From assembly GCF_000003605.2 (NCBI RefSeq), contig NW_003108087.1:176771-240770 (forward strand): DNA of 64,000 nt, given 5' to 3'. Positions 53,901 to 64,000 of the stretch are shown here, in pieces. Position 1 is the stretch's first letter, and each line of letters begins with the position of its first letter. Under the pieces are notes generated by a model. That model was not told the origin of the DNA and did no database searches. It saw nothing but the letters and a program-made list of their open reading frames with translations. The position numbers were made by a program, and so were the translations under genes. This stretch comes from Saccoglossus kowalevskii (lineage: Eukaryota > Hemichordata > Enteropneusta > Harrimaniidae).

Positions 53901-54621
53901 AAAACAATGTTTTTGTATCAAGCTAGGTTATAACTCTAACGGAGGAATCTTTTTTGAGGAGACAGTTTTAGATAGTTTTGTTTACGAATTTGTAATCCCT
54001 GGGACAAGAACTCGGAAATGCCACCAAGCGACCTTACGAATGGTGTCTAGAACAACTTATCTAAAACCGTATTTTATAAGATAATGCCTAACCTCGAAAG
54101 AAGCCACATATCGCCCCTAAACCCAACGAAAATTTTGGGACTAGCTAACATTGTTGGACGTGGATTGCGTCAATTAAAAGTGTTATAAAAAACAATTGAA
54201 TAATAAACACTACACACGTGTACATTTCATCACCAAAACAACTAGCGAAATGTGTGTAGTTTGAGGAGAGAAGAGTGGAATGGTGAAGTAGTTAAAAATA
54301 AGGTAAATATGACGTACATGTGACGTGTTCCTCTTCCAACATACTGTACTTATCGTCACATAGCGTGTTCTGTGGAAGGGGTGACGTCGTGACATCTTCG
54401 ATGGGACTGCTTACGCCGTTACTCCCTTCGTGTAGTATATTGTTCATCTCTTTCCTACGGAAACCGAGGCCCAGGATAGCGTCTATAGAGTGGCTCGGAC
54501 TGCTGTGGCTTGTCGGAGGGCATGCCGGCGTGTTTGACGTCCTGTCTCCCGCAGCGAGGCAAGCTCCGTCGCCGTTTGCATTCGCTAACGGTGATGTGAC
54601 GGAAGCCGGGGCAGTGCTCAT
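44436..54621 (-). CDS. rx: Retinal homeobox protein Rx (PRD-class), whole gene span
   Basis: The coding exons, in transcript order on the minus strand, are 54621-54318, 52144-51879 and 44927-44436, giving 353 residues plus stop. The octapeptide HSIDAILG is in exon 1. The homeodomain (about 145-204) starts [20 protein letters not shown] and continues [20 protein letters not shown], a near-perfect Rx signature also found in vertebrate RAX. The tail after it, [15 protein letters not shown], and a PMDPWLTPP segment are Rx-like. The OAR motif [14 protein letters not shown] is at about 323-336. Intron phases are 1 and 0, as in hbn. The product should be a nuclear transcription factor; the family acts in eye-field and anterior neural development. 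Confidence 0.94.
47029..47051. repeat. (AT)n microsatellite
   Basis: About eleven AT dinucleotides inside rx intron 2, flanked by AAATATAAAT-type sequence that extends the AT-rich tract. Confidence 0.85.
48442..48455. repeat. 14-bp perfect palindrome
   Basis: TACTACGCGTAGTA reads the same on both strands and lies in a locally less AT-rich part of rx intron 2, 15 bp before a G-rich stretch. Confidence 0.7.
51879..52144 (-). CDS. rx: rx coding exon 2 (acidic linker and homeodomain residues 1-46)
   Basis: The exon contributes two bases of codon 102 and residues 103-190. It starts [11 protein letters not shown] and passes through an Asp/Ser/Asn-rich stretch to [10 protein letters not shown] and the homeodomain, ending LPEVRVQ. 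The donor is CAG|GTAAAG. The acceptor AACATTTCAG precedes 52144; a second CAG six bases further in (exon start 52138) would also keep frame and remove two residues, so alternative tandem-acceptor use is possible. Confidence 0.93.
52145..54317 (-). other. rx intron 1 (2173 bp, phase 1)
   Basis: The donor is GTACGT after 54318 and the acceptor TTTCAG at 52145. Nothing coding is recognised inside. The open frame at 53182-53496 (+) has no family resemblance. Confidence 0.8.
54318..54621 (-). CDS. rx: rx coding exon 1 (octapeptide exon)
   Basis: The exon encodes residues 1-101 plus one base of codon 102. ATG at 54621 ([10 protein letters not shown]) is the only Met codon in frame before the octapeptide; upstream in the same frame I read no ATG before a stop at 54741-54739. 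[15 protein letters not shown] is the Rx-type octapeptide with its usual downstream GF. The chosen donor GTACGT fits consensus and gives the phase that exon 2 needs. A possible acceptor (CTTTTGTGTACAG) at 54655 suggests that the 5' UTR could be spliced. Confidence 0.85.
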
Positions 54622-54775
54622 GGGTGGATGGGGTGCCAGGCTGGCTGAGGATCTCTGTACACAAAAGAAAAGTAACGTTGGCACTGACGAGTTGTGCGTT
54701 CCGTTGGATTCCGATGGGGGTTTGCAAGCTTGTTTCGTTCAGTTCGTTCGTTGCACAGCGGATTTGTATATATGG
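54622..54775 (-). promoter_or_regulatory. rx: rx 5' UTR / promoter-proximal region with TATA-like site
   Basis: On the minus strand a CCATATATAC string (54775-54766) lies about 145 bp before the ATG; transcription would start near 54740. A polypyrimidine tract plus CAG at 54672-54655 could instead be a 3' splice site of an upstream non-coding exon. The two readings are alternatives and the sequence does not choose between them. Confidence 0.3.
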
Positions 54776-57075
54776 TCGACCTTGTTGCAGCTGAGCGCTT
54801 ATAGGTGGATCGCCTGTCAGCTAGACTACCCATTGTCAGATACCTCAAAACTAAACATGTTTTATTAACTAGCTGGGCGGGACTCTTGTTTATAGTGACA
54901 TCCTATGATAGACAGTTGCACCAGTCTGGGAAATGTGGCAAACGAGCTCCGTTGTACTGAGTAATATATGTATATTCCCAAATGGTGACATTCTTATAAC
55001 CCTCTAACAGCTAGCACAGTTTTCTTTCATTATTCGGCAAAATATAATTAATAATAATTCAGATTATGAAAATATTCACCGTAAAATACCGTTTGTATGT
55101 GTGTTTTTGCAGGAACAGAGATAATGCTATCACCGTATGTGTTTATTTCTTTTTATAATACTAAGCACTGTTTTCTGGTGTGTATTTCATTCGTTGAAAT
55201 GCTGTGGGCAGGGTGTTCACCGCGCCCGTATGCCCAATTAACGAGACTGTGCATTTAATACGTTGACGCAACGGGAATAGACTTGGCAATGCGCATAGCC
55301 ACACGGGCTGTAAGTATAAGAAACAATAGCAGTATGAATGACAGGGCACTGTGAATGTTTGGCTGTATTGATAAGCCATGTTTGTGTCCGTATTGTTTTC
55401 AATGCTAAACGAATGGGAGGAGCCTTTGATCCGCTCATTATCCGTTTGCTTTGATGGGTCTCATAATAAACAATACGTGAAACGAACGGGAATTCGACAA
55501 ACTTTTCTCAAAGATTGTAGTAGGTAAGTCGAAAGAGAAAAGTAAAAAATACTGAAAATAAAACTGTATATAAAATTGTTTACCCATTCGGTATATTCGG
55601 GACATGTTCAATGTCACGAGACAAAATGAAACCATAATCTTTAACACGTATAAGTGCAAATTTGGGGACTGTCTTAACGAAAGGTACCCTGCCCACTTTG
55701 AATTATCACGTCTTTATGTTTACACGGTCACTGCTTTCTCACCTTCAATAGCAGTTGGCCAGAGGCGACAGTCATCCTCGCCAATCCTGGCCAATGCCAC
55801 AGCCACGGCAACTATACTATCTAGTTCGCGAATGATGTTGTTACATATACTTGGCCCAGCTTGCTCACGAGGAGAAACAAACCTTGCAACGTCAACACTA
55901 CATGGGTCCCAGTGAATTGGGAAACCCTGGTTTATGTGTTGCAAGCTATCTAAAGACTTCAATGAGATGGCCATTAGCTATCACTTTGTGAAAAAAAAAT
56001 AAGCTTGTTTCATGAGGGCTCGGCGAAAAGACTCGGCTAAATGCGTTTCTTGAATCAGTACTGAATGGATTTACTATGGAAAGAGTACAAACAGAAAAGC
56101 TTTGATATGTCTGGCATTGTGCAGATCTCCTCTATGGGCACTGTACCTGGTGTCATGAATGGGAATTTGTCAGCTCTGTCTTCGTCAATCTTAATACATT
56201 GCAGCATAAAAAAAGGATCTTGCAAACACTATAAACTCTTTCTAAATGCATCAGGACGGTGCCTCGGGACGGCAGATTGTTTAAATCAGTCAGGAGGGGG
56301 CATATTTGCCAACACTATACTTGGTTTAAGTACGGCAATTGATACGGGCATATATCGGGGACCTATTTTGTTTTGATACTGTAGCGAAATCTCGCCACGT
56401 TGTCGAGTATTCGATGTGATGTAAGAACATTGAAGGCGTAATTAAAATTCCATATTAATTAATTTAGATTAACAATGAATTGAAATGTATAATAAATTAA
56501 ATTATTACGTAATATTACCACCATAAAATGGTATATTTATGTCAACAGCTTTAAAGAACGATGCTATAAATAGTTCAGAAAACGTTCCAAAATCAATACC
56601 ATTACGAACGCTTCTGTTACATTGAAGTTCACATGCGTGGCACATCGAAAACACGCAATAGGATTGGTATTTCATGACTTGCCCGAAATGGCCTCGGGTA
56701 GGTTTTACCGTACACGATGTAAACCAGCTGAAATATTGTTTTGTATTCATTTTGAATTCAAAAGCGACCTTAATTGCTCATTTTTTTACGATTGACTTCA
56801 TACTGATGTATATTTGCACACAAGTGAAATTGAACAACATTGACTGTGTGTAACGTACAACAATGATAACGTAGCGACCACTTACTCACATAAGTACGTG
56901 ATAGTACATGTCATTTTCAAGTCAGATTCAGCTGATCCATGCGAGCCAGTGCTTGACCCGCGTGTCTGATTACACACTAATTTCAGCAATGTGATATAAT
57001 TTTATTTTACAAAGAAGGAAATTTATCTACTCCAAAGCAATATTTTGTTAAATGATTACTAATTGCCGACGATTG
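54776..57075. other. rx upstream DNA, nothing coding identified
   Basis: Several open frames of 60-105 codons occur, for example 55604-55915 (+) and 56065-56376 (+). None shows a domain, signal peptide or conserved motif that I recognise, and none has a convincing gene structure. Confidence 0.5.
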
Positions 57076-57185
57076 TTTTACGTTACGACATTGGACATCT
57101 ACGCTAGAAGCTTCAACTTCTCGGGGATAGTTTTACGTTACGACATTGGACATCTACGCTGGAAGCTTCAACTTCTCGGGGATAG
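57076..57185. repeat. 55-bp tandem duplication
   Basis: Two adjacent 55-bp units start TTTTACGTTACGACATTGG and differ at only one position (CTAGAAG in the first, CTGGAAG in the second). The unit contains AGAAGCTTCAACTTCT, which is partly self-complementary. The high identity points to a recent duplication, 2.5 kb upstream of rx. Confidence 0.95.
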
Positions 57186-57639
57186 TTTGTGTTTATCAAT
57201 ATGAATGATGTGAGGCGGGTTTAATAATTTACAGATCAAGTAAAAAAAACAGATTACAATTCATGTTTTATACTAATTAACTCATGTAAAACACCGCTAC
57301 TATATCATGCATGTTTTTATGTCGTTATTCGCTGAGCGCTGTCGGGCACTGTGAGGCCATTGGTGCATTCAGTTTGGCATCAGCGTTAGACAGCTGCTTG
57401 GTAAGAGCCATGGGCCAGTGTAGGTGTGGGCAAAAAACGGACATGTAATACTATTATGTCCGCTGTGGAGTCAAACAAAACAAAACCAACATAAGCACTT
57501 GTTTAATTTTACTTCGATTGGCGCCACCAGCATAGTAGAAATCCCACTAGCCAATGCAGAGTGCATTGTTTTGTCCGTGGTAAACGATTGAATAGGGAAG
57601 AGCTATTCTTTTGAAGCATGAGTAAACCAAGCTAAAGCA

Positions 57640-57970
57640 GCCTATTATGAATCATTAAGTCTTAAGAAGTATTCATTAGTCTGCCATTGTCCGTCCCTAA
57701 TTAATTAGACCTTTAAGCAGCAATTAGAAAAGTACAACTGGGCTGGTATTAGCCCACCTCCCTACCACGTAAATATATCAAAACCCAACAAACCATAGTT
57801 GTATCGTATATATAAAAAACATATTGTTGTTTTAATAAGTCTTCAATTGTTCGTCTTGTTAAAGAATCATAAACACGTTTGGAAGCAGTGCGGGGTGTCT
57901 CTCGCTGTTGTAGTCCTCTTTAAAAGACTACCATAGCAATGTCAAGTTTGTGACGCAAGGGATTAATCTA
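57640..57970. promoter_or_regulatory. Candidate rx enhancer with homeodomain, Sox-like and Otx-like sites
   Basis: CCTAATTAATTAG at about 57698-57710 contains a P2-type paired site (TAAT-TA-ATTA). CCATTGTC, a Sox-type site, lies near 57683-57690, with other TAAT/ATTA cores around it. GGATTAATC at 57959-57967 is an Otx-type (K50) motif. It is about 3 kb upstream of the rx start. Regulation of vertebrate Rax by Otx2 and Sox2 is known; applying it here is inference. Confidence 0.25.
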
Positions 57971-59210
57971 CGCGAAAACGTCTTGTGATAGTAGTCTATA
58001 TGATATTTAACTGCCAGGATGGGAAACCCTGTTTGTTGAATACAATAAAACATTCAAACAAGCCACATGCGAAGTCTCGGGAATCGATCCGCGCCCTGTA
58101 TCCGTGCACATACACAGACAGTGAAATCGCTCGCTTTAATGCCAATCACTGTACCTTTCTTTCACACCGGTAATGTTGTCAATATCAGAGGAATTGTCAG
58201 TTTCAACAGTACTGCTCTCTTCCGTTCCTTTGTACATTTCACTTTTAGTGCTTACTTTATTTCATATCGAACACACCCTATTCAAGCAACGAAGCGTTCT
58301 ATAATCAGACGGCATCTTTCGGAAGCCTTGCATTATAGTCTCAATTTATAGAATACTTACCGAAGTATTGACGCCAGCCCAATCATAATAGGCAAGGATT
58401 TAAATTTTTTAAATATATTTATATATTTAAGAATATTAAAGGAATAATAATGGAACGGTGGCCGTATGTGTCATGTTTATTGATGGTAATTGTTGATTTT
58501 GCCGTAGTACTAGTAACTCGTTCATTCCGAGACTACAAACATAATGTGAATTGTTTAGTTTCCGCTGTTTCAGAGAGCCGTACGCGGAGAATACACATTT
58601 GTTTTTATTCACATTCCAATTCTTGTTTAATTGTGAGTTTTTGTCAAACGGAAAATAAAAGTATTCTGTAATTTTACCGATATTTTTTTTAAAGTCACCG
58701 GAAAACGTCGTCAGACACGATATACACGGTCGCGCATGCCATAATTGTAACGTTTGACTGCGTTAAACTATAAACTACAACCATATACTTAAATTATGAT
58801 GATAATGTGTATGACACCTCAGTAAAATAAACATTGAACAACATTGTTTATTAACTTAATCATATGACCTATATGGTATATAGCTTAATTTAATTTCCCT
58901 CTGGGTCGACTCAGACGAGCGTTCGCAATTATATAAATATGTATAGCATATAATACTGTTGGAGGGCTTTTGTTTGTACCCCAATTACAGTAATTGCCCG
59001 ATCGTTTTGCACGGCTACAATGACCGAATTTTCCTTCCAATAATGGCGATATGTTCCACCATTTTAGTAGAATTACTAATAATAATATATCTTACGCATG
59101 AAAAAAATGTGTTGTTCTCGGAATTGCTACAAACGGACTGAAACACGAAAGAAGGAATGTGGCATTAATAAGTGCAGCACATCACGCTTGTCGTCAGCCG
59201 GACATGAGAA

Positions 59211-59227
59211 GGGGTGGGGAGGGGGGG
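59211..59227 (+). other. G-rich run with quadruplex potential
   Basis: GGGGTGGGGAGGGGGGG can be split into four tracts of at least three G separated by single bases. No gene is recognised next to it. Confidence 0.4.
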
Positions 59228-61133
59228 TTGCAATGCTCTATCGTGAGACAGGCTGACTGGCCTAATGAAGCTGTTTTGTTAAGTAAGAAAAAACGCTGAC
59301 CAATTAAAGCCCTTATTGAGATCTATTGTGGGGTCATAGTGTCACCTCCCGTCGCGGTTGACCACCTCCACTGACTGTAGTGGAAACCCCCCGTTGATAC
59401 CGTGACACCACCACCTTTGCTACCGACATAATGTTGATTACTGTGAAAACAAAAACACCCGTAGCATTTTATGTACGATTTCAATTTCAATGGTATATAA
59501 ATACTCAAATATGATCGATTGGAGCAATAGATAGTTCCACTTTTCCGATGATACTATTTTCTTTACTTGAATGCTCGAGTTTAACTGTTACAATGACTAG
59601 AATTGGCCATGAAATTGACATGATTGGCGAGGTTTTTTTTTGTTAATGAATACCCCCTTTGACGCACTCGACTTTGATGGTTTTTTAACGGGCTGTATTA
59701 ATCCCCATCGTTTTCTAACCTCCCCAGCCTTCTCGTGTGTACCCGACAATAGGGCGATTTAGTAATTGGCACAAATGAGGAAGCACTGTTCTGTGGGCGA
59801 AATAGCTGAATCGAGGAACCGATGTCTGTCATGTGTATACTTGTGGCGTTCTCTATTTCCTTTTCACGTAAAATCGAAATATCAAGCACCGGTCGCCTGC
59901 TTGGTATTAGCCGTTTATTCACAGTCCATATTCCGCTTCACTTGACACGTCACGTTTTGCTCGCGGTGATGATGATCGGCATCATCACGTGTGTTGCCAA
60001 GGTGATAGCTTTGATTGACAGCTGACAACTCGGTCATCAAAGAGGTGAAATGGTGTAGAGGAGGGTGGTGTGCTAGTTGGCCGCTGGTGTCCAGGTTCCA
60101 AAAGGACTTATGAAAGGCGATCACGCAAACAGTCCCTGGTCAATTTATGCCGATAAATGGATGATAAATGAACTAAGAAAGCCTCCTATTTAATAATACC
60201 CGGCAAAAACCGTCCTTGGAAAAGACAAAATGAACAAAAGTTGTTCTGAGCTCTTTTACAAAACAACTTTATCCGAGACTTCCGTTATAGTCGCAACTGA
60301 TCATTGGAAACCATGTATCCGAGTTTACAAAACGCCTGGAGTGAGGATTAATACACACTTTCGAGTTGGTCACTATGTTTTTCATCATACCCTGAATACC
60401 ATTCTGAAACTTTTAAATTAGGACAATGGGAAGGGGAAAGATTGCGTGGTATCGACGATAACCACCCTGAGACTATTTTACGGCATCATCGCGCCGGCAT
60501 AGGAAATTAACAGCGTCGGCTTTTCTCGCAACTCGAGCTGATACGTAACTTTTCGATCTCAAAACAAAGCTGATAAAGAGAGGTATTCTCAATAGATCAA
60601 CTTCCATGTGACTAAATCAACTTTTTGATTGATGCAAACCGTTAAATAAATATCTTACCCAAACAATCGTTAGTGTCTTGCGGTGAATGGGTACTGTATT
60701 TGACTACTGTGCAAGACGCACGACTATTTCTCACATATGCGAATCCAGCTAGGGAGAAACCCGGATAAATTCGCGGTATGTTCACCGCCAGTAAAATCAG
60801 CCTAACCTATTGAGGTGTGTATATTAGTATACCCTATTGTCTATATGAATATGCGCTCCAGTCTGTCCGATCCGTGAGAATAGAGGTCGACGAAAGATCA
60901 TACTTTAATACTGATAACGGTTTGTTTGCATATGCTAACATCGCTCATTAAAAATCGCCGCACCGTCAATTTGTAAGGCAATGCAATTTTAATGGGCCAA
61001 TGTGTGAATAACTTTCAGCTCACTGTTATTAAGCAGTCCGTATACACATTGTTATCTCGTACTGGGCATAATCGAATCATATGCCTACGATTAACACCAC
61101 AGCGTGTCTGAATAGACGTATCACCACGTTGAA

Positions 61134-61160
61134 ATATATATATATATATATATATATATA
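61134..61160. repeat. (AT)n microsatellite
   Basis: About thirteen TA dinucleotides. The plus-strand open frame across it simply reads Tyr-Ile repeats. Confidence 0.9.
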
Positions 61161-62024
61161 TCGTCATTTAGTTAGAAACTACTTCACCATATCACATGTC
61201 AAATCTGAAATTAATCGTGGGACCGATCACAAGGAACAAACAATCACAAGATTGGATATACCATTCACATCCCGTTGAGTAAATAACAATATTTTTCTTA
61301 TTTGCTCGCGATGAATGCTTTACTAATGTGGCCTCGATAATCTCGCGTTATGTTATTAACACGTGTTAAATGAAATGAATTACGATAGTTCATCCAAGGA
61401 CTATGTGACGTGCGAAGAGTGTCAGCCCGGAAAGTCTCGGTACTATGTGAAGCTACATGAGGTACTTGAGTTCACTTAGAACTAAGTTAATACCTAGTAA
61501 TTTAAAAATCAAGACAACCAAGCCTGAACATGGGTTATTTAAGTAGGCAGATTTATAAGATTATATAACCAAAATGAAAACTGTTTTCCAAATTTGCAAT
61601 TAAGAATAAAACCAGCGTCCGTTACCCATACAATATTTGTTTAGAGTGATTCCTAAAACTGTGTGACATTAGCTCAACAATGGTTTCAAATTATACTGGT
61701 CATTGAGCATGGTGTTTTTATTATATAACACAACACAGAAACCGAGTTTGCATCTGTGATAAGACTGGCTGGGATTCTTCACACATGTTTACGCGTTAAA
61801 CAGAATATTCCATCTAATTGATTTAGCTTAATATGAATCGTTATTAATTTGTTGCACTAAATAGTGCATTGTGATAAATTTAATTTCACTAATATGTGAA
61901 ATATTCAAGTAATTATTCATAACTACTAAACTAAAACCAAAAATAAGGCCAAAATGGTTTTAAACTTGGTGTTTTTTTGGTTAACTTAAGAAATCTCTAT
62001 ATAGTAATTTATTTATAAATTGTT

Positions 62025-62120
62025 TACAATTCGTGTAAACATACACTGTACATTCAACGCGATGTAAACATCACATGGGACCCATCTCGAACGCGACGCA
62101 GAGCGACGACTGTTGGGTTT
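62025..62120 (+). repeat. Dispersed CpG-rich repeat, copy E
   Basis: The copy includes CATACACTGTACATTCAACG, GATGTAAACATCACATGGGA and TCGAACGCGACGCAGAGCGA, followed by CGACT, matching copies A, C and D in order and orientation. This copy is in the rx upstream flank, so the family is not confined to the intergenic desert. Confidence 0.55.
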
Positions 62121-63240
62121 GATTATTTTTATTGCGAGAGTGAAACGCAAATTACTTGGGACAAACAAGAATGTGGTTGTTGATACTGAGAAAAAACAAT
62201 ACATTTCATGAAATCAATTATAACACCGTGTTATCATACGCGAGTGATTATGAAGTTTGGAAAGCGAACAGGGCATTCATCCATCTTCAAAAAAACGTAT
62301 AAAAACAAGCTTTGTAGAACATGTGACATTCATTCAATTATATTAAGCACAATGTGCGTTACTGTTCCCATATGACAGTGATACTTATATTATTATCTAA
62401 TTAATAATTCAAGGTTTTTGTTTAATTACTTAATAGTTTATTATTGTGTTTTTTCAATATATATGTAGACGTTGATGAACCCAATTAATTAACTATGGAG
62501 ACATCAATGCTGTAGAATTGTATTAACATAACTTCAAATAATACATGTATCATTAACCGATTCAGTTAAACACGTATTTGTAATAATGAGAGGTATTATA
62601 GCAATATTCACTTTCATATTTCTTTGTTATGACAGTATATGAGGATATAGAAAAAAGAATCTTAATAACTTTTGTTGTATGTAACCAGTTTGGGTTAATT
62701 AAGATTAACAAATCCACTACAAGGTGTTACCATAGTTTCGAGAACGTCGTATATATAGAGGATGGCAGAAAAATAAGAGAGTGCATAAATACATCATAGG
62801 TACTTAAACAGATTCACGGACCGTTACTCGTATCAGCGACAGGACAGCACCTTGAAATATAGTATCCCATCTTTGTTATCCAACACAACAACCAGACCGA
62901 GCAAAGAAACCCTCAAATAAGATACAGAAAGAATGGCCTGCTGGCCATGGCCTACACGCTTCTACAAATCGGAATTTACCAGGTTGTTAAATGAATTACG
63001 GTAGAAGTCGAACATTAATCTCAGTTTACAGAGAATTCCCACTTCATATAATCTGTAGAAAAATTTCACTAATCCCTGTAACTATAATATTGGCTTTGGA
63101 TTTTGCAAACCAACTGATTTTATCATTGCCCATGGTAATCAAAATAATCACTTGATGTATAATGTAACTTTAAAACGACATTGTTTTTTACTAAATCAAA
63201 ATGTGTTTTCATCGTTTGTTTTGAAAGATATAATGAGTTA
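62121..63240. other. Upstream DNA, nothing identified
   Basis: AT-rich sequence between the dispersed repeat and the minisatellite. No gene or structured element was recognised. Confidence 0.5.
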
Positions 63241-64000
63241 GTGGACAAATATATGACCATATATGGCAGTGTAATTCCATTGATTTGACCATATATAGTA
63301 GTGTACTTTCAGTGATTTGACCATATATGGCAGTGAAATTCCAATGATTTGACCATATATGGCAGTGTAATTCAACTGATTTGACCATATTTGGCAGTGT
63401 AACTCCATTGATGTGACCATATATGGAAGTGTAATTCTATTTATGTGACAATATATGGCAGTGTAATTCCACTGATTTGACCATATATGGCAGTGTGATG
63501 CAACTGATGTGACCATATTTGCCATGTAATTTCATTGATGTGACCATATATGGCAGTGTAATTCAACTAATTTCACCATATATTGCAGGGTAATTCAATT
63601 GATTTCACCATATATGGCAGTGTAATGCAACTGATGTCACCATATTTGGCAGTGTAATTCCATTGATGTGACCATGTATGGCAGTGTAATTCAACTAATG
63701 TGACCATATATGGCAGTGCAATTTCATTGATGTGACCATTTATGGAAGTGTAATTCCATTTATGTGACCATATATGGCAGTGTAATTCCACTGATTTGAC
63801 CATGTATAGTAGTGTAATTCCATTGATGTGACCATATATGGCAGTGTAATTCAACGGATATGACTATATATGGCAGTGTAATTTCACTGATTTGACCATG
63901 TTATTAGCGCAATTCCATTGATGTGACCATATATGGAAGGGTATTTTAACTGATGTGACCATTTATGGCAGTGTAATTCAACTGATGTGACCATATATGG
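63241..64000. repeat. 32-bp minisatellite, about 24 units, running off the window
   Basis: The unit is approximately TGATGTGACCATATATGGCA plus GTGTAATTCCAT. I counted 24 units, with spacing close to 32 bp throughout. Most units contain CC(A/T)6GG: 12 have exactly CCATATATGG and 4 a permitted variant, 16 in all. The array reaches the last base, so its full length is unknown. The two minus-strand open frames over it are repeat translations and not proteins. Confidence 0.97.

Larger units (their letters stand above)
57971..62024. other. rx distal upstream DNA, nothing coding identified
   Basis: The stretch contains a G-rich run at 59211-59227 that could form a G-quadruplex. An imperfect hairpin region lies near 59336-59420, with a TCCACT/AGTGGA stem at its tip. 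There is an (AT)n run at 61134-61160. No exon was recognised, and no orthopedia-like homeodomain was noticed on either strand. Confidence 0.5.

Noticed and set aside
54682-54684. Upstream in-frame GTG before rx exon 1 as a start
   Set aside because: Not an ATG; eukaryotic initiation is far more likely at ATG 54621, the only Met codon between the upstream in-frame stop and the octapeptide.
54320-54868. 182-codon plus-strand frame opposite rx exon 1
   Set aside because: Antisense shadow of the conserved rx exon; no motif of its own.
63238-63854. Two minus-strand open frames of 93-95 codons with Trp/Tyr/His-rich repeats
   Set aside because: They are translations of the 32-bp minisatellite. Because 32 is not a multiple of three, the three frames alternate into a false 32-residue periodic protein.

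Overview
The window is AT-rich, almost entirely non-coding animal genomic DNA. It has long introns, microsatellites, a minisatellite and a short assembly gap. Only two genes can be supported, and both are PRD-class homeobox genes with the N-terminal octapeptide and the C-terminal OAR motif. The plus-strand gene (2196-13129, three coding exons) is homeobrain (hbn). The minus-strand gene (54621-44436, three coding exons) is the retinal homeobox gene rx/rax. They lie tail to tail about 31 kb apart, with no convincing gene between them. This is two thirds of the HRO cluster (homeobrain, rx, orthopedia) known from cnidarians and several bilaterians. Vertebrates have no homeobrain, so the source is most likely an invertebrate (lophotrochozoan, ambulacrarian, cephalochordate or similar). 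The sequence alone does not fix the phylum.

Layout. 1-2195: hbn upstream DNA with one TATA-like site. 2196-13129: hbn, with introns of 1.74 kb and 8.05 kb. 13130-44435: the hbn-rx intergenic desert. It holds a TAATTA-rich candidate enhancer (18.1-18.7 kb), four copies of a CpG-rich dispersed repeat (15.7, 19.6, 19.9 and 23.2 kb), an interrupted TAAA microsatellite (22.2 kb), a CpG-poor block (about 31-37 kb) with a 50-N gap flanked by a 226-bp direct duplication, a 584-bp foldback element (37.6-38.1 kb) and an ATTTT array (41 kb). 44436-54621: rx, with introns of 6.95 kb and 2.17 kb. 54622-64000: rx upstream DNA with a TATA-like site, a 55-bp tandem duplication, a candidate enhancer with Sox-like and Otx-like sites, a fifth copy of the dispersed repeat, and at the right edge a 32-bp minisatellite in which most units carry a CArG box.

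Both genes have the same plan: octapeptide exon, phase-1 intron, first three quarters of the homeodomain, phase-0 intron between homeodomain residues 46 and 47, then recognition-helix residues plus OAR. This supports origin by tandem duplication. Both products are expected to be nuclear, sequence-specific transcription factors; in the animals studied these families act in anterior neural and eye-field patterning. The third member, orthopedia, was not seen and would be expected outside the window if the cluster is intact.
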